Shown here one piece after another: positions 55,014-64,000 of a DNA stretch of 64,000 bases; the stretch's first letter is position 1; every line of letters starts with the position of its first letter. Made by a program: the position numbers and the translations under genes. This DNA is from Endothia cerciana (lineage: Eukaryota; Ascomycota; Sordariomycetes; Diaporthales; Cryphonectriaceae): positions 488,218 through 552,217 of the forward strand of contig JALRMH010000024.1 of the NCBI GenBank assembly GCA_026119935.1, given 5' to 3'. The notes beneath the pieces were generated by a model. It worked only from the letters and a program-made list of their open reading frames with translations, was not told where the DNA came from and ran no database searches.

Positions 55014-57215
55014 TCACAAGGGTGCGGTCTCCCTCTTCAGCCACGCCAAGGTGAGCTCATCGTCCTTGAAGTAGTCCTTCGTCTTCTCGTATATCTCCTT
55101 ATGATGGTCATTCAGCCAGTCTTTCTCGCTTTGAGTCAGAAGGTTGACGTCGATCAGGTTCTGGCAGTAGGGCGTCATCGTGACGTGCTCAAAACCGAGG
55201 AAAGGCCTGTCGCCGAACTGGAAGGTTGTCTCGACCTCCTTCACAATCGCGATGTTCTCGATGCGGATCCCAAACTCCCCATCCTCATAATATCCCGGCT
55301 CGATCGACGTAACGTTCCCTGCTGATATGTACACGTCGGCATAGTTCTTCCTCGTTCCGATGCCAATAGGGCCTTCGTGCACGTTCAGGTAGGATCCTAC
55401 GCCATGGCCTGTGCCGTGACGGTAGTCCAAGCCCTCATTCTACCGAGGCTTGGTTAGTCTCGTAGAGTTGGTCGCGGAGAAACGAAACGTACCCAGAGGA
55501 ATTGACGGGCTAAGCAGTCTAGAGCAAAGCCAGTAGTGCCCTTGGGGAAGACAGCACGATCCAGAGCTATGTTGCCCTTCAGCACCAGGGTGTTCGCCTG
55601 TTTCTCCTTCTCAGTAGGCGTGCCGAAATGAAGAGTCCGCGTGGTGTCTGTAGTCCCGTCAAGGAACTGTGCTCCAGAGTCGCAAAGGTAGATCTTGTTC
55701 GGATCGATGATCGAACAGCTTCCTTTCTCCGGACTGTAGTGGATGACAGCAGCACTGGTGCTTTGTCAGTCTGGAATTGCGCCAATGACCGCCACGCGCC
55801 CACTTACTTGGCACCCGTTGATGATATTGTTGGGAAAGAAAGGCCAACAAAATCCTTCAGCTTCGATCGCAACTCCTCTAGTTTGTCGGCCGCGGTCACC
55901 TCGTCCAAGACGGCCTTCTTGTTGATCAACTGGTCCTCCAGCCACGCGAAGTAGGTTGTCAAAGCGGCACCATCTCTGATATGGCATTGACGCATGCCCT
56001 CCAACTCTGTCTCGTTCTTCTGTGCCTTGAAATCACCGACGGGGGATCGAATCTCCTCAACGGCCTCGTCCCCTCCCAGAGCCAGTTTCAGGGCCCATGA
56101 TCCCTTGGTAGAAATCGCGTATTGCTTTGTCGGCTTGGCTCCATTCGTAGAGCCATTGATGGGCAGAGTTTTGCTGAGGGCCTTGGCGTCATCAAAGAGG
56201 CTACTGTAGGGCTTAACCGTGACACCGCTCTCGGCCAGATAGCTGTGGCAGTCATCGGCAAGTTTCGTCGAGTCGGTATAGAGTGTCGCCTCATCCGCTG
56301 TGATGATGGCGTACGAGAAGAAGACCGGGTTATAAGGGATATCATTTCCGCGCAGGTTGAACAGCCAAGCGATCTCATCGAGCATGGAGACGACGAAACA
56401 GGCAAGACTCTTCTTGGCCAGCTCCTTCCGCAAGCCAACAAGTTTCTCCTTGGTGTCCTTGCCGGCATACTTCTGAGGAAGCAGCTTGACTGGCTCATTG
56501 GGGCGGCCTGGCCTGTCCTGGCCCCAAACAATGTCGACCAGGTTCTCATCGACGGCGACGAGGTCCAAGCCCCCTTTCTTCTTGATGTCCGCGATAAGCT
56601 TCTCGGCCGTCTGACTGGTGATCAGAGTGGGGTCCACGCCAACAGTCTTGCCGCCCGCGGACTCATCTGCAGACCACTCCTGCCAGGTTGGTACGTCCTG
56701 GAGGCCCTGCTTCAAGAGAGTCCAGTTGTTGTCCAGCTGCTTGGATGCCTGATTAAAGTACCTGCCATCCGTCGCCAGGGACGCCTTCTCAGGAGTGATG
56801 ACTGCACACCCTGCCGAGCCACTAAAGCCAGAGATGAATCCTCTCCTGGCATCGCATGGTGCGATGTACTCGGAGGAGTGGCTGTCCTCCGACGGCACGA
56901 CTAGAAACACCGATACCGTTAACATCTGACCCGGGGAGATAGTAAGGGTGGCCGTGGAGACTACTGACCGTAGATGTCGATGTTGCGCTCCTTCATGAGC
57001 TTGCGCAGCTCAGCGAGCCGGCTGCTGGTCTCCACTGTCTCCATATCGGCTGCAGCACTGCTATATCTGCCGGCCCAAGAGAATGATGTCGTCCTAGAGA
57101 CAAAGCCAGGAGTGATTGTGCCTCCAAGTCTATGCGTGATTTGAGAGGCTCTGGCAGTGGATGATGGGCCCTTGCATGCAGCAGTGAATAAGGACCTGGA
57201 GAGGATGAAGAACAT
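55014..57215 (-). CDS. ampp: Xaa-Pro aminopeptidase P (M24B)
   Basis: Manganese metallopeptidase removing N-terminal residues before proline. Four exons, join(55014..55439, 55493..55754, 55808..56900, 56969..57215), give 675 aa from ATG 57215. The junction DIY/VVPSEDSHSSEYIAPCD opens the creatinase-like N-domain. The catalytic pita-bread fold (about 430-640) holds metal ligands in LCDSGAQFLDGTTDTTRT (two Asp), HGTGHGVGSYLNVHE (His), EPGYYEDGEFG and GIRIENIA (Glu). The first 57 residues (MFFILSRSLFTAACKG...) look like a mitochondrial presequence. A second in-frame ATG at 57044 (METVETSSRLAELRKL) would give a 618-residue form, the usual cytosolic length. Divergent from the karyopherin gene. Confidence 0.94.
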
Positions 57216-58453
57216 GAATAATGCCTGCAGAGAAGAGGGTAGCAAGAGTGGGAGGAGGGTCTGGCAGGCTCGTTAGGTATTAGAAAGTTGGGAGGAGATA
57301 CCGAGTTGAAGTACCCAAGCAGAGAGAGCGCCGCTCAGCACCCCACCTTGAGAGTCCCCAACCTGGCAGGCCCCACCACCAGTGTCCCTTATGTCCTACC
57401 TAATTCGGCCTGCCCCCCAAGACCATCTCCGTACAGGCGGCCCCGTCTTGCTTCGGTTTAAGACTCGAGACTAATCTCGTTCTGAAATGAAAGAAAGAAA
57501 AGAAGGAAGAACCGCCCCCCCCCCCCAATATGAAAAATCATTGAGTATTATTCTGGCATTGCATATGCCTACTCTGCCATGCACGCTATGGTAGGCCTCA
57601 TAGATCACTGGCATTTGAAGTGGTCGATTCTGCTGTCATTGCATATCCAGTGTGCACTAGCGCTGTAAAGACGAACGAGCACGATCAAGACCTTTGATAT
57701 GTTGCTGCAGGCCTTTGCTGACATTGTCAATATTGCTCAAAGGCATTACCCATCAGCCCGTTTCCACCTCGGGTTTTCCACAGGCAACACCAAAATGCCT
57801 CATGACAAGGTTCCGGACAAGAATGTGCTTGTTGGGATTATTAACTACCTCGAAAGCAAAAGGGTTTCCTTGCTTCTATGTAGCACTGACGTTTCCAAGC
57901 ATCCGGCTTTGGAGATACTGTAGGGTCGAAATAGGCTTCGAAAACGAGAGTGGTGAAGAAGACAATCCACGCCACCGTAGATTTCACAATGAGACCCTGG
58001 GACCTGCCTGGGTACCTAGGGACGTGGTAGGCCTGAACCTTGGGGGCTGGGCAGTGCAGAAGGCAGCTATCGAAGGCCTCGATGGTACGGAGGGACGGAG
58101 GGACCTGGGTACATGTTATCGATAAAGCCGACATTTCTACCCCACTACGAGCCTCTCCTTCCACAGCCCGGTGCCGTAACACCAGTACCACTGTTTCCAT
58201 CCCGCTAATACAAACGGAGTTTCGAGTTGCTCTTCCTCTTGCTGGGACCTCCTTCTCAGTACAATGCCGTGTAGTCAGAGAAGTGCAGCTACAGTCTCAT
58301 CGCCAGCCTCACCTCCATCGTGCGCCGACGTTAGAAGCCCCCCCACATCATAGCCGGGTCCCACCCTCCTCTTCAGCCTGCGCGGCCGCTTTCACGCAGA
58401 GCACGACTTCCGCCAGGGCTCGCCGTCCGTCGCTATGTTGACTGCAACACAAA
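57216..58453. promoter_or_regulatory. divergent promoter region, aminopeptidase P / karyopherin
   Basis: 1.24 kb between divergent ATGs. It contains a C12 run (57515-57526) after a purine-rich tract. Plus-strand frames at 57694-58441 overlap one another and show no domain; I treat them as leader or chance. Confidence 0.5.
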
Positions 58454-61400
58454 ATGGAGCCCATACCACTGCCATCAACTCTAGATGAGGCCGAGTCGGT
58501 GGGTACTTGCCATGCCCCCTCTCGGTCATCACGGTCGCTAATTCTGTAACAGCTGATCTTGGCCTTGTACCAACCGGCTCCTCCCGTGGTCGTTGCGAGG
58601 ACTCAAGATGCTCTTCAGCGTCTTCAGCGCTCCCCTGCAGGGTGGCAGTTTGCCCATGGCATGCTGGAGCGGCCGAACGATCAAGTCAAATTTTTCGGGG
58701 CTTTGACAATCATCATCAAGCTCAACACGGAGAGGTAAGCGGGGTCACGCCTTGCGCTCTAGCCCTTCTCTGTCATCTGTCTCTGGAGTCTGACACACCG
58801 AACAGCTCGAATCTGGCGGACGACGATGCCAGACAGCTCCTGCAAAGTCTGATCGGCTGGTTCTGCCGATCCTTGACGGACGGAAGCGGCGCACTCGTGA
58901 TTAGGAAGCTGGCGTCCGCTCTCGTCACCTTTTTCATCCACTTCCCTCATCTCTGGCCTGACTGTGTGCGCCACCTGCTCTATTGTCTCGACATTGGTCG
59001 TGTCGTCACGAGGGATGAGTCTAAGAACGTCCCTACCTCGGACCTCATCTCGAGCCTTTCCGAGACCAGTTTCTTGGCGGCCATCTGGTTTGTCACCGCG
59101 CTCGTGGAGGACGTCGCGAGGACGGAGATGAAAACACAAAAAAAGTAAGGTACGTTCCCTTGGCCAGATTGGATCACTCGCTGACCTGAAATAGCTCCGG
59201 GGTGCATGACTGTCTCATCCAAAACGGAGAGGATGTGGCGGTACTTCTCGCACAGGGAATAACGATCCCGTCTCCTTCGGGCCTGAAGCTCCGCGAAGAA
59301 ACCATCAAGTGCCTGCAGGTGAGTCTAAGGGACTGCTGTCCGATCGAACGCTCACCGAGATGCTCTCCTTTGCCTCATGGAGCGCAATAACTGACTTTGC
59401 TACAGTCGTGGGTGATGTATGAGCAGAGGTTGCCATCCAGCGAGGACACGCTAAAGGCTCCTCTGCAAAAACTTATTATCCCTGCGCTGCAATGCATCCA
59501 CATCGAGGAGCTGTCTTTGCCAACCATGGAATTGTTTATCGATATCCTGCAGAACTATTCCGGCTTCTTAAGGGACGAGCACTACGAGGCTCTGTTCGCC
59601 TTCTTCGAGAGCGACTGGTCGAGAGATCACTACATGCAGCTGGTTGCAGGTGATTTCGACTTTGCATTTACACAGTACGGTGTGATGCTGGTCTGTGCTG
59701 GTGACGCCAAAATCATGACCCTCATGGAAGATACGGAAGAGCCGTCGCAAAGAATGCTTCAAAGGCTATGCGGCCTTCTCAATTGCAATGGCGTCCTGGT
59801 TTGGGAGGACAGGATGTTCGTCCCAGCTCTGGAGTTTTGGGCGACATTCGTCGAGACATTGACAGATACCGTCTTTATGGAAGAAGCCGCGGCTTACAGC
59901 TGGCTACCCTTCGCGATGAGCCAGGTCATGGATGCTGTCTCACATTGCTATCGAAAGATCCAGCTCATCGAAGCCGCCTCGTGGAATGAGATGGACTCCA
60001 ATGACAGGACTGGGTGGATCGAAGCAAGGAAAGACGTCGCAGATTTTCTGCAAGCTGTTTATGCTCTCAAGGGTAAGTGCTTAGTGAGCACTTTCGTCGA
60101 TTTGCTCCTCCAGTCGCTGGCAATCCGAGATTGGGCGCAAATTGAGGCTGCCCTTTTTTGCTTGGGAGCATTGAGCGACTGCGTAGGGGACAGTGACGAC
60201 TGTGATCAAGACTTGCACAAAGTCTTCTCCTCTGAGCTATTTCAGCTCGTCAGCCCCGGCCCGGCCCGGTCCGAAATACCGCCTCGGCTCTTACAGACAA
60301 GCTTGTCTACCATCGAGCGATATTCGGATTTCTTCGAGCGTCACCAACAGTACTTGGCTGCAGCCCTAGAGCTTCTCTTCAGCGTTGTCGGGGAGGATGG
60401 AATGCTCGGAGGCTCTTCCTCCAAGTCCATCATGACACTCTGCTCCTCATGTCGGTCCCTGCTCAAGGATCATGTTGAAGCGTTCCTTCAACATTTTCAC
60501 CGAATACATGGCCTAGGAATCGACTCAGTTTCAGAGGAGAGGATTATGACAGGCATCGCTTCCATCATTCAAGCAACCCCACAGGATGACCGCAAGCTCG
60601 GCTACCTCGAGCAACTTATGTCATTGCTTAATGCCGATGCGCAAAAATGCCTGCGATTGAAGACCCAGCCCGGATCTGCAGACGAGCCGGACGTGAAACT
60701 TTGGTTGGAGATTAGGCTTCGTGCGGATATGGCGACACAGAAGAATGCGCCAACATCCGCCGATGAAGCTTCTTTGCTGATAGCAGAAAGGGTACTCAGA
60801 TTGATGGCAAGCATGGCCAGGGGCGCGCAGAGCCTATCTGAGGGACCCATTGACTTGGACAGGACGGAAGACATCTCTCTTGCACCCAGGAACGAGCGCC
60901 TCATGCTCATCCAGAACCACACCATGGCAGTCATAACCCAGCTACACCAGACCTTCGGCCGGAGTGGAGAAGTGACCGAGACCATCTGCAACATCTTCCG
61001 AGCGGGATTTTCTGAGACAGAAGATGGGCCATTCGTCTTCTCCCCAAGCAGTGTTATTGACTTCTTCACTCACAACACTGCCGCTACCAATCCCAGGATA
61101 GGGATTATGATCAGTACAGCGTGCTCTTTTGTGAGCTCCCTAGCTAGCCGGCCCAAGGCTCAGATATTAAGCTGCCTTTCATCTCTCCTTCCATGGGTAC
61201 TTGGACTTCTGAAGGAGCTACCTGGTGAGAGGGGGACCGCGAGGTGTTTGAAGTGATCACATAGCTAACTGCGACTAGACCCCGACAGCGATTCCGATCT
61301 TGCACAGAACGGCATTGAGTTCATCCACCGCGTCATGTTACGATACCCTGAAGCACTTTTGCAAGTCCAGCCAAGTACAGACCTTGAGGTCTTCTTCATG

Positions 61401-61960
61401 TTTGCCCTCCGAGTGCTCGATGGCAAAGAGCCTCTTCCCAAGGGCAGTGCCTGCGACTTCTGGGTGCGTACTCTTGCTCCGATCACTCAAGCCTTGCATC
61501 GGCACCTGCTAATGAAATATCCAACAGTCGGCCTTTGTGACGATAAAAGCTGAAGATCCAGCTATACAGGCCGGATTTGAAAATGCGGTTGAACACCTCG
61601 GCCCTCTGCTGGCCCGTTCACTGGTCCAGAACATCGGCGGTAACGCCTCTCGAAGTGAGCTGGATAAGCTGAGCGACCCTCTCAAGAAGCTTATCTTCCA
61701 GCATCCGCGTGCGAAGCAGTGGCTGGAGGCTGCTCTGCTCGATGCGACATTCCCTAGTACGCAGGTGACAGACGCGGACAAGTCCATGTTCCTGAAGAAA
61801 GTTATCAAGTAAGTCTTAGCCTGGCTCCTTGCCATGCGCTCTGGGGATGCTGTGCTAACATGTACTATTCGCAAGTCTCCGAGGAGCACGTCAGACGAAC
61901 GCAGTGGTAAGGGACTTCTGGTTGGCGTGCAGGGGCTCCCACTTTGCATATGCATCGTGA
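58454..61960 (+). CDS. importin-beta family karyopherin (Kap122/importin-13 type)
   Basis: HEAT-repeat transport receptor; yeast Kap122 (Pdr6) imports TFIIA and other cargo. Eight exons, join(58454..58498, 58553..58734, 58806..59144, 59195..59318, 59406..61224, 61280..61464, 61528..61808, 61876..61960), give 1,019 aa. Start MEPIPLPSTLDEAESLILALYQP. The N-terminal block has RTQDALQRLQRSPAGWQFA and QVKFFGALTIIIKLNTE, the usual Ran-binding N-terminal region of this group. All eight exons rejoin in frame, and the end LRGARQTNAVVRDFWLACRG is typical of the family. The last intron ends in AAG. The donor before exon 4 lies inside an A-rich tract. The alternative is a Mtr10/transportin-3 relative. 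Convergent with the tRNA synthetase gene, 286 nt apart. Confidence 0.82.
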
Positions 61961-62246
61961 TGGCGCATAGAGCATCAAGGACGGCGTGTGGGCCATCTTC
62001 GGGCGTTAGGATAGAATCCCAAAACTGAGATGCAAATCAATATTAATACTTGAACCTTTCGGCCGAAGCTGTTATGTGGACAATGGATCACCACGGCAAA
62101 TTCTGCATGTATTTGTGGTCGTGCCCGATGGTCTGTCCGACGGGCCTACCTCAGTGAGGTGTGTCATTTCTCGTTGCTGACACCCACTTGTGCAGAGCAG
62201 AACGCTGTAGACTGCAGTCCCCTTATTCCATTTAGATCATAGCCCT

Positions 62247-63791
62247 CTACAGTCCAACAGCCTCCCTCACAAGTCGCATTGTGACGTCCGCGCTCGCCCG
62301 CGCTTTCTCTGCACCCACGGCCTCGATCTCATCCAACCAAGCGCCGTCCTTCTTGTCCAGCAACTCCCGATACTTCTCCCTCACCTCGCCCATCTCACGC
62401 ACCACGGCCTCCGCGGCCCGCTCTTTCAACAGCTTGAGTGGGTGCTGCACCCCGTCGAAGTCCTCTGCCGTCTCGGCCGGCGTTCTGGTCTCGCCCTCGA
62501 GAATGGTCAGGATCTCGAGCAGGTTGGAGACCCCGGGTCTCTGTACGGGGTCGTAGCTGATGTGGTCGGTCCGTGAGTCTGTCAGGGCGCGCATGATCTT
62601 CTTCCTGACCTGGCCGGGCGCGTCGCTGATGAGGACCCGGGAGGCGGCGTTGGTGTCGGATTTGGACATCTTCGATGTAGGCTGTGTGAGGGACATGACG
62701 CGCCGGGCCGGGGCTTGCGGGAGGTTAGCCGGGACGCTGAATGAAGGGCCCGGGACGGAGGGGGGGCTCAAGGGGCCGCCGGAAGGAGGGGGCCATACAG
62801 AGAATCGTCTCGGGGGGGACGAGTACCGCGCTCCCGTAGGTCGAGTTGAAGTTCGTGGCACACTCGCGCGCGAACTCAATGTGCTGTCTCTGGTCCTCGC
62901 CGACGGGGACGTGAGTAGCCCTAGTAAGATGTCAGCGAGACATGTGCCTCCCCGGCGTGGGTTGGGGGGGGGGGGTGGGGGAATATATTCAGCGGAATCC
63001 TGAGAACGGTGAGCCCGTACCGGTGCACCATTATGTCCGCCGCCTGTAGGACCGGGTACGAGAAGAGTCCCAGCTTGAGCGCAGCCTTGGCCTTCTCGTC
63101 CAGCGCGCTGGCGTCCTCGGACAAGGAAAGCTTGCTCTGCAGGATCTCATCAGCATTTTGCCTGGTCCTTGGAGGGGGGGGGGGGGTTGCCCCATCATGA
63201 TAGGCAAGTCCTACCTTCCACTGCGTCATCCTCGACAGGTATCCCATCGAGGCCGTACAGCTCAAGATCCACATGAGCTCCGCGTGCGCCGGGACCTACG
63301 CACAAACCTCTCCCATCAGCTCACGCGCCTCCCGAGCCACCGGGCCTCGCCGCGGCCCCTGGCGCCCCTTCCCGGCGCCCGGGTTCAGAACTCACCGAGC
63401 TCTGGTAGAAGACGGCACTCCTCCCCGGGTCCAGCCCTACCGCCAACAGCGCGGCGAGCATCTCCCTCCTCTGCCGCCTCAGCTCCGCGGCGCGCTGCGC
63501 CACCGTGATGGCGTGCAGGTCGACGACCGAGTACAGGAGCCTGGTGCCGGGCCCCGCGCCGTCCTGCAGCCTGACCCACTGCCTGAGCGCGCCGAGGTAG
63601 TTGCCCAGGTGCGGGACGCCGGTGGGCTGGATGCCGGAGAAGACCACACCCGCGTTCGTGGTGTAGCTTGTGGAGGCATCGCGGCGGCTTCCTGGCTGTC
63701 GTTGTGAGGTCGGACCGCGGGACAGGGAGGTCCACTGCGGCCGGGAGATGGCCCCAACAACTTGGGGCCTCAGTTTCAGCCGGCACAGCAT
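62247..63791 (-). CDS. msw1: mitochondrial tryptophanyl-tRNA synthetase
   Basis: Class I aminoacyl-tRNA synthetase charging mitochondrial tRNA-Trp. Five exons, join(62247..62713, 62799..62920, 63021..63136, 63215..63295, 63396..63791), give 393 aa. Start MLCRLKLRPQVVGAISRPQ, a basic presequence. The HIGH-type motif is PHLGNYLGA (about 60), and KMSKS reads SKMSKSDTN (about 250). Junctions restore FYQSS/VPAHAELMW, TQWK/SKLSLSEDAS, IMVHR/ATHVPVGEDQRQHIE and PETIL/SPARRVMSLTQ. The last acceptor is AAG. Introns 2 and 3 each hold a C12-C13 run on the sense strand. Length is that of bacterial-type enzymes, shorter than the cytosolic form. Confidence 0.95.
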
Positions 63792-63893
63792 TTATGGAAT
63801 GGGTCGGCTCATCTGTACTGCAGTCAGAATTGTTGTTATGGGTGGTGGTGGTGGTGGTGATAATGATGATGTTATAGTGGCTGATCAGACGGG

Positions 63894-63895
<2 letters not shown>

Positions 63896-63935
<40 letters not shown>
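63896..63935. repeat. T40 homopolymer near window end
   Basis: Forty T in a row, preceded by (GGT)n and (GAT)n triplets at 63841-63870 and followed by about 50 nt of AT-rich sequence and an A14 run to the window end. It could be a contig end, a homopolymer artefact or the tail of a retroposed element; the sequence alone does not decide. Confidence 0.9.
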
Positions 63936-63937
<2 letters not shown>

Positions 63938-64000
63938 TGTGTAAAAAATTATTAAAAGGGTTGTTTAAATTTTATATGGGATAACCAAAAAAAAAAAAAA

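Overview
This 64-kb window is a gene-dense stretch of chromosome from a filamentous ascomycete, most likely Pezizomycotina/Sordariomycetes. The reasons are many short (about 50-120 nt) GT-AG introns with CTAAC/CTGAC branch sites, protein variants typical of that group (a Pob3 without an HMG box, a large proline-rich Vps72, a Cdc4-type F-box/WD40 protein), short intergenic gaps and genes alternating between strands. There are no operons, no rRNA or tRNA genes that I can see, no transposase or reverse transcriptase, and no secondary-metabolite cluster. The content is almost entirely housekeeping. I rebuilt 19 protein genes (about 53 introns) by hand, choosing splice sites that keep the frame and restore family motifs.

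Left part (1-13 kb, all minus strand): exportin-T (los1, cut by the window edge), FACT subunit pob3, SWR1-complex subunit vps72/swc2, a small cupin protein and a neurochondrin-family protein. 13-22 kb: a ClC chloride channel/transporter (+), ATP-dependent DNA ligase I (cdc9, -) and pyruvate dehydrogenase E1 alpha (pda1, -). 22-30 kb: a Cdc4/FBXW7-like F-box WD40 gene (-), a 3.5-kb gene-poor block and a ZIP-family metal transporter (-).

30-50 kb: histone acetyltransferase hat1 (+), CTD-kinase subunit ctk3 (+), mitochondrial ribosomal protein L7/L12 (-), and the giant midasin/Rea1 gene (+), a single 4,947-codon open frame. 50-64 kb: an FHA-domain protein kinase (-), a FUN14-family mitochondrial membrane protein (+), Xaa-Pro aminopeptidase P (-), a Kap122/importin-13-like karyopherin (+) and mitochondrial tryptophanyl-tRNA synthetase (-).

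Functional threads are nuclear transport (los1, the karyopherin), chromatin and replication (pob3, vps72, hat1, cdc9, FHA kinase), ribosome and translation (midasin, mrpl12, tryptophanyl-tRNA synthetase) and mitochondrial metabolism (pda1, FUN14). Genes are paired divergently (neurochondrin/ClC, ZIP/hat1, mrpl12/midasin, kinase/FUN14, aminopeptidase/karyopherin) or convergently (ClC/ligase, FUN14/aminopeptidase, karyopherin/tRNA synthetase). I found no clearly new system. The most interesting signals are at gene-structure level: two alternative donors in DNA ligase I that each build a PCNA-binding motif across the splice junction, two stop-free in-frame introns in the ClC gene, a GC-AG intron in hat1, a likely dual-start aminopeptidase P, and an FHA kinase with an unusual activation segment.
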